From: Dryas octopetala
Taxonomy: Eukaryota > Streptophyta > Magnoliopsida > Rosales > Rosaceae
Direction of reading: 5' to 3'
Assembly: GCA_963921425.1 (NCBI GenBank)
Contig: OY992834.1
Location: forward strand, 14,262,164-14,326,163
Length of the DNA: 64,000 nt
The notes under the pieces are model-generated. The model was not told the DNA's origin. It searched no databases and saw nothing but the letters and a program-made list of their open reading frames with translations. Positions 54,084 through 64,000 of the stretch are shown one piece after another. Each line of letters starts with the position of its first letter. The first letter of the stretch is position 1. The translations under genes and the position numbers were made by a program.

Positions 54084-56459
54084 GAGATAGGATGGGGCCT
54101 TGCAGGCATGCTAACCTACGAGAATTTTTACACATTATTTGTTTAAAAACTACTGTAACAATTTCAAATCAAAATTCTAAGCATAGAGAAATTCGTGTAT
54201 GAAAACATAAGGTTTTTCTTTATGAAAACATGCAGAAAATGGCAGTACAATGTGAAATTCACTATAAATCCATAACAGGTTGGATTTGAGTGATTCTTGA
54301 TTCTAAAGAAAGATTATGATGTCTAGTTTCACACCCTAAAACAGTTTCATAAAAATCCGAGTAGGTTAATGCAAACATTAAAAAAAAGGCATGAGTAAGG
54401 TCAGAGGTTGAAAATAATCAAACAAGGGTTTTAAAACATGAAAACTTTTGGAGTTTCGAAATGCAACTTATCCTAACCATTCAACCATCATTCTAATCCT
54501 ATAATTGATATTAAAGAACTTGAGAGGTTTTTTTTTATATTCCTTACTAGAATTTCCTTCGAAGGCAGTATTGGCTGCACTCCTCCTTCCTCTTCTCTTG
54601 AATTCTTGTTCTTTCTTGAAATTTTTTTCCCAAGTCTTTCTTTCTTTGTCTCTCTTTCTCTTTTCTCTGTTAAAAAATTAATTGTGGAAAGGGTTTGTCT
54701 AATTGGAGGTTGGTTTATAGAGAATGAGTTGTAGCCGTTGGAGGGAAACTGAAAAGTCACTTCTTCATGTGTTTGTTTTTGGCGTGAGAAAAGGTTAATG
54801 AAGTGGCTGGTCAGGCTTTATGTTTCCCAAGAAGGCTTTGATTGGCTGGCCAATCCCTTAAGGTCTACTTAAGTGAATAATTAGCCTATTGGACTATGAT
54901 TAACAGCCCATTAACCAATCCAAGGCATTTCCTTGTTTTAATTCACTTAATTAAAAACCATATATCATTAGATTTTCCAGCCCTTTTATTTTCATTTAAT
55001 TGAAAATATACTCAACATCTCTTAAGCCATGATTATCATTACACCTTACCTAGGGTTCAACCTATCCGGCCTCCATTTAATCAAGTAACCTAGGGTTTTA
55101 GTACTAGTTGTGCAGGCCGGTCAATTCTAGGGTTTCAAGGGTCAAACCTTTTGGTTCTAATTCTTTTGTCAATTACCAATTCTCAAATCTCAGATTTCCC
55201 TTCTCTACTTCGATTCTCGAGCCTTGTGCTTCTTAAAGGTTTGCCATAGACCATGGCTGCTTGGAATTGGGTTGCATCTCTGTGTCAGATAAGTAAGGCA
55301 CTACCGAGGCCGTTCTTGATTCTGAGAACAAAGATCGGAAAGGTAAATCTCTCATTCAGCTAGCATTTTACTTAGTTTCTTATTTGTTCCATTTTCCTGT
55401 TTCTAGTTATCAAATTCTCTATGTTCGTGTTTGTGTGGCTTTGATTTGGTTTTGTTGAATTATTGGTGTGTAACTGATTTAGAAGTTAGAACCCTAAACC
55501 ACCCTTTGTTCCTTCTTTGATGGAGAATATGCATATGCAACTTTTTGACGGAGAAGATGCATATATAATCAATCATATGCAGTCTTTTTATGGAGAAGAA
55601 TTATTGTCTAGTTAATGAATAATTATTCCCATTATTTTACTCCTGTAGTTTCTAAACTAAACTTGATGCATCTGATAAACGGATTTGTACGTGGCTTCTC
55701 ATTGTTAAAAGATATTATAAGAAGAACTTGAAAAGCTTCTTCTTGTGGCTTTGGGAGCCTGGTCTGGGAGTTGCTTTGTTTCTGTACTTGCCATTGTGTT
55801 GAAGTTCACAACGACTCCGAATTGAAAGCAGCATGAGTTCAACATCTTAGACAAATGTGTGTGTGCGCGCAAGCTCAATTTCTCAAATTCAACCATTAAA
55901 ATTGAAATTTCACTGAAAAACCTGACCTTATTCCTCGATTGAAAATGAAATTCCCGACCTGGTCCTCGAATCAGAAAAGAAGATCAGATCAATCTAACTG
56001 CGAGCTAGACTTTGGTGAACAGAGGAAGAAATCTATATATTGCAGAGCTAGACTTTGGTGAAGAGGGAGAAGCTTCCGCTCTCGTGATACAGAGGTTTGC
56101 AATTGGCAGGTTAAGGAAAACGATGACTTTAATCGCAATGGAAGCAGACCTATTTTAAGTTTGGTCTGGAGCTTGAGTTTTGGGCTTAAGATTGTTTCTC
56201 ATTTTGGGCTGCAAATTAAAACACACCCTAAATTTTACGTGGTCTGATGCTATTGTTTGTTTGTTCACTTGTTGTTTGCTGAACTACTGTTAAGAGTTAT
56301 GTACTATGATAATCTCCAATGGAACAAATCGACCCATGTACTTGGATATTTGAGTTGCATTTCCTTGTATTAGAATATTAGCTTCAATTTATTTTGCTAA
56401 TGATTTGTATAAACTATAAACTTCTTCATGGATTTCTTTATCTCCTATAGCTACCAGTG
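54084..56459. other. unrecognised DNA with one possible leader exon
   Basis: No transposon ends or known gene were identified. At 55254-55342 an ATG in good context opens MAAWNWVASLCQISKALPRP and about ten more codons, and runs into a donor (AAAG|GTAAATC) after a CT-rich leader-like stretch. It could be the first exon of an unknown gene or a captured 5' end, but I find no following exon. AG-type direct repeats (GAGCTAGACTTTGGTGAA twice, 56007 and 56046) lie downstream. Confidence 0.35.
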
Positions 56460-57673
56460 TTGGTAGCTGACATGTAGATACCAAACATCCTCAATAATTC
56501 TTCAATTTCTATACTCAATAATAATCCACAATAAAATCCATAATTACTCAATCACATCACAATTTCATCAACAATTATTCAAGCATCAAGATAAACATAA
56601 TTCCTCAAATTCACTTAATAATCCCACCAAAAATAATAATAATCATTCTGCAAATCAATTGCCTAATCGTCAACTATTAACATCAACTTCAAATCATTCA
56701 CGTCTTAATTTAATAACCTCCAAGCATAATCATCATTATTTCCATCCTCAAGGATTCAAACCTAAACTTTATCAAGTCCTAGCCAAACTAAATCCTAGCA
56801 AACAAATGTATACAAGCAACCAAACAAACAATCAACTATCTAATTTCACTCACTGTTTAACCACGTAAAAGACTGAAATACCCTTCACGGCGCCATTGCT
56901 CAGATCTCCAATCCGGCAGCATAACGGCATCGGGAATGAGATTTCTCGAGCCCGTGCACCTGTTAAGACCAAACAACCAATCAAACACAATCTAGATTTC
57001 ACATCCGACAAAATTGGTCGAAAAGAGAATCGACCGTCACGCGCGATGGCTGCCAAAATTACAGAATTCACAAGAACGCACAATCGGACTAGAATTTCAC
57101 CTCAATTGGTTCAAGTGGTTGGGAAGAGGCCAAATACACCGAGTTTGAGTCGTCGTCGCCGCTGCACACGGCAGAGTTCACGCTGGCCGAGGATGCTCAA
57201 ACCTGAGTTTTTCAATTAATCAACTTTCAGCTCAAACCAAGGCAACCAATAGCGAGATGATGTCTAAGGGATCGATTTTGATAACTAAGTCGACGCCAAA
57301 AGTCGCCGGAAAAGCCAGAAAATTGCCGGAGAAGCCGTCAGACTCCTCAACTGTGATCTGCCGTTGCGAGGGGTTGTCGGAGAAATCGATGCTTGTCGTC
57401 GTGTTCATGAGGTTGAGAGGAGCCTTTCTAGGGTGGTGCGATGTTGCAACTCCGCCGGAAAAGACTAGTCGTCGTCGGAGGCCCGATCGGCCTCGAATTG
57501 GGTTCGGGTTTGGAGGGTTTCTGGGCTGAACGGTGCACATGCAAAGGAAGAAGGAGGGAGGAGCTAGAGGCGAGTTTGGGGAGCTTTCGTCCCCCTCCAT
57601 CAGCCGCCGGACGCGCGCCCACGTGCTGATGATCGGCGTGGCAAAGGTGAAAGGCGAGAGAGACAGAGGCGCG

Positions 57674-57716
<43 letters not shown>

Positions 57717-58039
57717 AAAAAAAAAATCTGATTTTGGTTATTTAAAAATCTCTTTGTGCAAAAATTACAAAATTGCCTTTTACTTCAAATACCCGTAACT
57801 CTCAAACCGTAACTTCGATTGACGCGTGCTTCGTGTCTACGAACTCGTGAATTCGAGACTTATCCAACGTGCCCAAAGTCAAAGACGAAAGCCCACTAAT
57901 TTTAAAATTCAACTTTGGGTCAAGCCCAATTTAAAAAAAAAAACTAAATTAAAACTTTTTTAATTTCCAAATAAATTCCCAAAATCCTTAAAATAAATTC
58001 TTAAAATATTTAAAATAAATTTTTGAAAAATACGGGGTC
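56460..58039 (-). mobile_element. LTR-like sequence, minus orientation, left border unknown
   Basis: On the minus strand it starts TGTGAGACCCCGTATTTTTC, a beginning I associate with LTRs of dicot Gypsy elements. It continues through a GC-rich block (56880-57650), a GA/CT microsatellite (57680-57714) and AT-rich 5' DNA. No gag or pol frame is found. The other end and target duplication could not be defined. It adjoins the second segmental copy starting about 58045. Confidence 0.35.
57678..57715. repeat. GA microsatellite
   Basis: An uninterrupted (GA)n run of about 36 bases within the LTR-like region. Confidence 0.9.
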
Positions 58040-58044
58040 TCACA

Positions 58045-58375
58045 ATACATGCCCATCGATAGTGTAAATTGATCACATAAAGCTCTAATCTATCGGCATG
58101 ATTGATGTCGTTAAAGTTCAAAAATTTTCCTATGCAAGGTAATTAGTATGTTAAAAGTGTATTAATCAGGACCTTATTAATCATAACTCTTAATTTATAG
58201 CACTTTGTAATTGCATGAAGTGGTTACATATGAGTGAGCGTAAAAATAATGAATCATATAGTTGCTGTCCCTAAAAAGCTCTAGGTAGAGTAACTGTTGG
58301 AACTTAATTTCTACATAATCGCAGAAAGTAAGAAGTCCCACTTTATAAGAGAATTAATTAAGAGATAGTTGGCAC
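58045..58375 (+). repeat. segmental duplication copy 2, left part
   Basis: Matches about 39678-39995 in direct orientation at about 95 percent by eye. It is interrupted by the hAT element and continues at 60004. Confidence 0.8.
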
Positions 58376-60003
58376 CAAGGAATGAAATTTCGAAAATTTC
58401 GGCGAAATTTAGCCGAAATTTTCGTTTTTCTGAGGTCTCGAAATTTTATCACATATCCATTATTTTTCGGTATTATTTCGGCGAAATTTCGGTAATTTCG
58501 GCGAAATTTCGCTTAAATTTCGCCCGAAATTTCGCTTAAATTTCGCCCGAAATTTCGAACTCGGAATATGTTCGTTTTTTAAAATTTCTCCAAATTTCGT
58601 CGAAATTTCGCCCAAATCTGCTGTGACCTCTAAAGCATGATATGCGATTTTGGTGCCGTATCCCGTATCAGATACACCAATGGATACAATACGCTCAGAT
58701 ACATATCTGAATCAACAGATACATGATTGAGTGGTTGGATACGCGTATCCTTTGCTCTCGAGATGGGTAATATGTAAAGATGTAAAGATTCTCAATCACA
58801 CAGACTACCCATAACTCAATTCTTTATTTCTGATTTCTTCTTCTTCATCCCTGCGGAGTGTGGAGAGAGTCTCGAGAGACCGACGCCGATGACGCCGACG
58901 AGTGGCGAGTGGCGACCTATTCTCCTCTCATCTTGTGTAATTTTATCTGTTTCTCTACTTCTCTCACTAATATCTGGCCTCTCTCTCTGTAATCTGGCCT
59001 CTCTCTCTGTAATATGAATATCTGGCCTTGGCCTTGGCCTTGGCCTTGGCCTTATCCTTATCCTTATCCTTTTATCTTTCTAGTTCCTCACGTGCAAATG
59101 TGCACTGCATAGTCTGCATCAACTAATATCAATTGAGTCAAATGTTTCTACTTTTTCACTTTTGAAATATAATATTATAATATTCGACCAAAAAAAAAAT
59201 ATTATTATAATATTCAAATATAATGTTCCCAATAAACTTCCTCCTGACTATCAACATAGCAATGTGAGTGATATTGTCCTTTTTTTTTTTTTTTTGGTAA
59301 AAGATATTGCCCCTTTTTAATTTTAACTTTTAAGTATAAAATAAAAATAAATAATTTGGAAAACAAATGAAAATGAAAGAAAAAAAAAAAAGGAAAAAGG
59401 TTTAGGGTTGATTGAGGTTTGGAGACTTTGGGCAATTGGAAAGAAAAAAAAAAGTTTTCGTTTTCGTTTGGCCGTTTTGGTGTTTCGTTTAGTTATTTTT
59501 AAATCCTAATATATTTATATATAAAAAAGAATTAAAGATATCCTAAAGGGCCTAAACACTAATATCCTATACCATATCCTAAATAATATAGAGTATAGAT
59601 TATAGAGTATATAGGGTTTAGTCTATAAATTATACAGTATAAAGAGTATTAAAGTATATAGAATTTAGTATTAAGATTTAGTTTATAGATTATAGAGTAT
59701 AAAGAATATACTAATTTCATTTATTCATTATACTAATTTTATTTAACAGTATTTGCCCAGCGCGCATTATATTTACCTTATATCATATGAAACTTACTAT
59801 ATAATTTGGTTTCTTCAATATTTTTTATAAATGTAGTAGATAATATGTTAAATAAACATATAGTCAAGTTTCATTCAAAATTTCCGTATTTTGATAGCAA
59901 TTTCCGTCGTTTTTGTCTAATTTTATCGAAATCGAAATTTCCTCGAAAATTTCCGTCGAAATTTTCATCGAAAATTTCCTCGAAACCGAAATTTTACTCC
60001 TTG
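58376..60003. mobile_element. hAT-type element, TSD GTTGGCAC
   Basis: The ends are CAAGGAATGAAATTTCG and the complement of CAAGGAGTAAAATTTCG. 8-bp target duplications GTTGGCAC occupy 58368-58375 and 60004-60011, and the empty site GTTGGCAC is seen at about 39996 in copy 1. Subterminal regions are dense in GAAATTTCGGCGAAATTTCG-like palindromes. The interior has a TGGCCT/TTATCC minisatellite (59022-59070) and no transposase frame, so it is non-autonomous (1628 bp). A truncated relative is at 28887-29440. Confidence 0.88.
59022..59071 (+). repeat. GGCCTT / ATCCTT hexanucleotide repeat
   Basis: Six-base tandem units, first GGCCTT about six times, then ATCCTT three times, inside the hAT element. 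Confidence 0.85.
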
Positions 60004-60376
60004 GTTGGCACTCATTGATGTCGCACTCATACATAGCTCTATCTTCTCTAGCTAGCTAGCTAATTAAATTCCATGAAACTGCATTCTATTACCTGTTTAC
60101 CGGCCTACAAATTGAAGAATATATAATGATTAAGGCCTCCAAACTTGACTCTACCTGTCTACCTACAAATTAATTGTAACATCACTATCCAGGTGCATTA
60201 TAAGTTGAATGATTCAAGCTTTTGCACTCAAAGTGTGCTGCACACTTTTTTTTTTTGGTGAGAGGGCTGTGCCAGCTGCAAACACTGTCGATCATTATGT
60301 TAGATTCATTATTTTCTTCACTTGCCACGCACCCACCCGTTTGAACTAATTACCTAAGCTATTCAAAGTTCAAACA

Positions 60377-60437
<61 letters not shown>

Positions 60438-60794
60438 ATTCCTCATGCACCTCCGGAGGCTAGCAGCTAGCAAGCCAACCCAGCTAGCTTGACTCTATAG
60501 TCTACCTGCAAGTGGTACCAATCAGTGCTATACTGGAAAACTTTTCCATCCCTACGGGAATTTTTATACCTGCAAGTGGTACCAATCTTGACTCTATATA
60601 GTCTACGTGAATTTTTCCATTCGTAATAGTGAATAAAAACTTTAACTTCGGGTATCGATTAATTTGAGTGCAAAAGCCTTTAATCATTCAACTTATAATA
60701 TATGCACCTGGCAAGGATAGTGATTTTACGATCAATTTGGCTAGCTAGCTGCTAGCCTGCTATCAATTTGGTGCATGATGAATTAATGATGAGA
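60004..60794 (+). repeat. segmental duplication copy 2, right part
   Basis: Continues the match with copy 1 (about 39996-40792), including the (CT)n tract at 60378-60433 and the inner inverted pair around TCCGGAGGCTAGCAGCTAGC. It breaks off at GATGAGAGAGAGATAGC and passes into the AL3 promoter. Confidence 0.8.
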
Positions 60795-61119
60795 GAGAGA
60801 TAGCAAATTAACAAATCTGAAATTTGATTCGTATTAAAACTTTATGCAAAAATGATGGTCCTTGTCAATAATACAATATGAAAAATGTGCGAGGATGGAT
60901 CTCCACATAAACGTGATTGTTTGATAATTAGAATAATTGAAGAGCGGGGACCATTCAACTTTTGTAGCAAGGTTGGTGTACGTGGCATAGCTATCCCTTA
61001 TTATTATATATATGCACGTTGCATACAGTTGGAGCAGCACAGATCATATCAATATCATCGAGATCATAAATATACAGAGATCAAGAGAAAATAATTGATC
61101 CGATCCATTTATTAATTAA
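60795..61119 (+). promoter_or_regulatory. AL3 proximal promoter and leader
   Basis: Only the last 300 bases of the lectin promoter unit are present, from AACAAATCTGAAATTTGATTCG on. A TATATATAT box lies at 61005-61013. The leader is longer than in AL1 and AL2 by AGAAAATAATTGATCCGATC and the bases after it, just before the ATG. The distal blocks of U1-U3 are replaced by the segmental duplication, so AL3 may be regulated differently. Confidence 0.65.
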
Positions 61120-62553
61120 ATGGCTGCAGCATTGCCAAGGTTTGTGGTGCTGAAATCAGTGTACAACAACAAGTACTTGAGCTTAACAAATGATGAAGAT
61201 AAGGGGCTGCCAGTAGGGTTTGTGAAATTTGATGGAGAGGAGGTTGTGAGCCAGCGCGCAAAGTTTGAACTGGAGATGGTGAAGAATAGTGAGAATAAAG
61301 GGCTGGTGCACATAAGATGCTCTTACAACAACAAATACTTGGTGTGGAGCCCCGGATCCCAATATGCTATGTGGATTGTTGCCGCGGCTCAAAAACCAGA
61401 GGAAGACCGTTCCAAATCCTCATGTACCTTGTTTGAGCCCATCGTCGTCGACCATGCTGATGCTGATCTTCGTGTCCAATTTCGCCACGTCCAACTCGGA
61501 CGTTATGCTTCCTTGTGGGAGGGTGGTCCACAACTACTTGCGCCAGGCATGTTCCTTGGATCTGAATCGCATAACCAGGAGTTGCTCGACGTGTTCACAG
61601 TCGTGGATTGGGAAACTCTGGTGCTGTTCCCGCAACACGTGGCGTTCAAGGGAGACAATGGCATGTACCTTTGCGCCTACTCGGATGGTGACCCGAATCA
61701 AAGGTTTTTGGGAGTCCAGAAGGATGAAAAGGCAGACTACGAGGTGCTCACGACTGCCAACGGATGCGTCCGCATAAAGTCGGTTCACTTTGGCAAGTTT
61801 TGGAGGTGGGCGTCCGATTTTATCAGGGCCAACGAGTCTGACAACTCGTCGGAGAATATAGACGTGTTGTTTTGGCCAATCAAAGTCAACGACAACATCG
61901 TGGCTCTGCGCAGCATGGCGAACAACAACTTCTGCAAGAGGTTCACGATTGGAAGCACCCAACACTGTCTGCAAGCTTCCGACACCAGCATCACAGTACA
62001 TTCATGGCTGATGGTGGAAGAGCTTGTGAGTTCAAGGACCATCGACAATCTCGCTCACCGTCTCGTGGATGGGAGGATCTACAACGAGAGCCTCATCACT
62101 TTGGCAACCGGAGACGCCAGTAACGAGAGCCGCACTGAGCCGCGCACATACACCATCAAGTTGCCGTACAAGGACATAAAGACCTCCACTTGGAACCCCA
62201 ACGTTTCTTTTAAGTCGGGAGTCATAACGACGCTCAAGGTTTCCACCGTTCCACGAATCGTGGACGGAAAGATCGAATTATCAACGGCCGATTCTAGTGC
62301 GGGATACCAGTGGGGCGAAACCAACACCACGGAAACTGATTTGGAGATTACTTACCAGGTGGTTGTGCCGCCGCTGACTACCACGACGGTGGATCTGGTA
62401 GCCACACAGGGTTCATGCGATGTTCCCTTCTCCTATGCTCAGAGCGACATTCTTTATAACGGGGTCCCCAACATCCAACTCATGGACTATGGCCTTTACA
62501 CTGCCACCAATTACTACCACCTCAAGTTCACCGTAAAACAACAAAACCTCTAG
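61120..62553 (+). CDS. amaranthin-like lectin with aerolysin-like domain (AL3)
   Basis: A single exon of 477 residues: two agglutinin domains (about 5-305) and an aerolysin-like tail (about 310-477), as in AL1 and AL2. The N-terminus differs most: MAAALPRFVV for MAALPSSVV, and a shorter loop TNDEDKGL in place of THGGEDAEL. Other changes are conservative or surface-like (LVWSPGSQYAMW for LVRSPGPQYGLW). The aerolysin hairpin loop keeps the AL1 length. There is no signal peptide. All domain hallmarks are intact, so it should be functional. Cytosolic or nuclear location and stress or defence roles are family knowledge; pore formation is unproven. Confidence 0.92.
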   Translation: MAAALPRFVVLKSVYNNKYLSLTNDEDKGLPVGFVKFDGEEVVSQRAKFELEMVKNSENKGLVHIRCSYNNKYLVWSPGSQYAMWIVAAAQKPEEDRSKSSCTLFEPIVVDHADADLRVQFRHVQLGRYASLWEGGPQLLAPGMFLGSESHNQELLDVFTVVDWETLVLFPQHVAFKGDNGMYLCAYSDGDPNQRFLGVQKDEKADYEVLTTANGCVRIKSVHFGKFWRWASDFIRANESDNSSENIDVLFWPIKVNDNIVALRSMANNNFCKRFTIGSTQHCLQASDTSITVHSWLMVEELVSSRTIDNLAHRLVDGRIYNESLITLATGDASNESRTEPRTYTIKLPYKDIKTSTWNPNVSFKSGVITTLKVSTVPRIVDGKIELSTADSSAGYQWGETNTTETDLEITYQVVVPPLTTTTVDLVATQGSCDVPFSYAQSDILYNGVPNIQLMDYGLYTATNYYHLKFTVKQQNL

Positions 62554-63721
62554 CTCTCATCGCCCGTCGATCTCATCCATGAAGATCATCATCAATTAAT
62601 TAATAAGAATAAAATTCTAGTACCAGCCTATAGCTCATAATACTAAGGCCTCGTTTGGTACTTGGACTGCACTGGATAATTAATTTTAACTAGAGTAATT
62701 GCATGTGTTGTGTTGCATTGCACTGTAATGTATTGCATTGCATTGCATTGCATTGTATTGTATTATAATTAATAAAGTCAAGTATTTGGTGTTGCACCAG
62801 ACATTGACTCAATTGTGTTGTTGTGTAATTTGGTGTTGAATGTACTGGATAAGAGGTCATCGTATGTACTCTCCATAATTCAAATTAAGTTATTAAATTT
62901 CCTTCTGCAAGCATAACTCTCCAATTATGTCCATGGATTCTTGATCAATGAATGTTTTTTTCTTCTTTCATAGCTTTGCAACTCAACTCAAATGAATCAA
63001 CAAGCAAAAGTAAACAATATTTAATCAGCAGAATCAATGTTATACGCACTAGAAGTAATTCAAGCATGTATAGTTCAATGACCCAATGGAAACTAGGAGA
63101 ACCACAATTGTTCAAATTGAGCAATGGGTTTTTATTTTTTTTCTGCCAAATTTGGGATTTGAATGAGATCTCATCAAGTTTTAAACTCTTCAAGTTTTAA
63201 TTTTTTGGGATTTCAAGTCAAAGTTGTTAAGCCCTCTATGAGTTTTTTTTTTTTTTTTTTTCTTTTATCTAGACCTCCATGAGTGGTTTAGTTTGCAGGT
63301 ACATCGATTTGATTTTAATTTGCAGGGCCGCAAGGGAAGGAGATGAAGAAAGCACGTACTAAAAAATTTCATTTTCATTGTTAATATATTATAATAAATA
63401 AAAATAATTTGTAGCCATTGGATCTTAATTTGGTTGGATGCAATCGAAAAGACTAGGTAATTAAGTACGGGAAGCTATTGGCTTCAAATGAATCCATCCT
63501 TAAAGTTAGGGATAAATCTTTTTTAATTTGTTTTTGTGAAATGAATAATAATTGCAAAATTGTAAGAGAGGTTAAAATTGTCTTTGCAAAAATTATGTAA
63601 TAATATCATGTCATTAGGGCACCAAATATTAGAGCACTCTAGCACAATTAATCAAGAAAGATCTTAGGCAATCTTTCAATTCAATTCAAATTTAGGATCC
63701 ATGGATGCAATAACTGGATTA
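62554..63721 (+). repeat. AL3 3' module, shared with AL2
   Basis: Nearly identical to 32179-33340. It contains the pentanucleotide run at about 62712-62765 and possible poly-A signals soon after the stop codon. It ends at CAATAACTGGATTA, where the next element begins. Confidence 0.8.
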
Positions 63722-64000
63722 GGCCCCGTTTGGGATTGCGGTGAAAGACCCAAAAGCTGCTGTGGATGACAATTCTCAATCACCTACAGCAGTTTTGGTG
63801 TTTGGTAAAAAAATTAAAAACTGCTTTTTCCTACAATTCTCAACTCCCCACAACAAAAACAGAAAGCAGGTTTCTAGGTGCTTTTGAAAAATGCAGTGAA
63901 TCACAGCAACAATGAATATTTTATTTTACCCATAATATCCTCATTGATTTCTATATTTTTTAATTTGTTTATTTTAAATTAAAAAATATGTCCATTGTTA
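63722..64000. mobile_element. left end of a PIF/Harbinger-like element, cut by the window edge
   Basis: GGCCCCGTTTGGGATTGCGG begins right after TTA. The corresponding uninserted sequence after AL2 continues GGATTATGGGAG (33336 onward). A GGCCCNGTTTGG start after a TTA target is typical of Tourist/PIF-Harbinger elements. The right end is outside the window. Confidence 0.6.

Noticed and set aside
57232..57629. Overlapping open frames on both strands in the GC-rich part of the LTR-like region
   Set aside because: All frames are open through GC composition, and none shows a recognisable protein or codon pattern.
1..64000. tRNA, rRNA or microRNA genes
   Set aside because: No cloverleaf, rRNA core or convincing miRNA-type hairpin was recognised; the many hairpins present are explained by MITEs and inverted duplications.

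Overview
This is nuclear DNA from a flowering plant: the genes have introns, AT-rich intergenic DNA is full of DNA transposons and MITEs, and the coding sequences (BTB/NPH3 protein, plastid uroporphyrinogen decarboxylase, amaranthin-type lectins with an aerolysin-like tail) are plant families. Multi-copy amaranthin-aerolysin genes suggest a woody Rosaceae species (apple/pear/Prunus type); that assignment is inference from family knowledge.

Layout. 1-8.7 kb: a three-exon BTB/NPH3 gene on the minus strand (3015-1064), then an inverted, internally deleted second copy on the plus strand (6808-8656) that keeps the promoter, the first exon and the last C-terminal codons. A long-armed MITE (4975-5376) and a second MITE (6073-6448) lie between. 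9.5-12.2 kb: an intact six-exon uroporphyrinogen decarboxylase gene (HEME2 type), apparently with one GC-AG intron. 14.8-22.6 kb: tandem duplications of a lectin-gene promoter unit, one copy of which has lost its gene, followed by the intact lectin gene AL1 (20077-21510). 23042-28126: a CACTA transposon (TSD CAC) built of GGGCGACGAA subterminal repeats. It carries pieces of a SnRK2 protein kinase gene on its minus strand, so it is a gene-capturing (Pack-CACTA) element. 29.6-33.3 kb: second lectin unit (AL2, 30751-32178), then a stretch resembling plastid DNA. 35.6-41.8 kb: MITEs, a one-domain lectin derivative on the minus strand, a lectin promoter remnant on the plus strand, a concatemeric TRIM retroelement and nested palindromes. 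42246-54083: an 11.8-kb CACTA element (TSD GAG) with a TNPD-type transposase gene (two frameshifts) and a second gene combining a Transposase_24-like region with an Ulp1-type cysteine protease domain. 54.1-58.0 kb: unrecognised or LTR-like DNA. 58376-60003: a hAT element (TSD GTTGGCAC) inside a segmental duplication of 39.7-40.8 kb. 60.8-63.7 kb: third lectin unit (AL3, 61120-62553), with a PIF/Harbinger-like element starting at 63722.

How it fits together. The lectin locus appears to have grown by duplicating promoter + gene + 3' flank units. Unequal exchange and deletion then produced a geneless promoter, a single-domain derivative and a leader-only remnant, and transposons landed in and between the units. 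The three intact lectin ORFs are nearly identical and predict cytosolic or nuclear proteins of two agglutinin domains plus one aerolysin-like domain. The points most worth following are the SnRK2-capturing CACTA element, the palindromic core shared between (TA)n-inserted MITEs and that CACTA element, and the single-domain lectin derivative.
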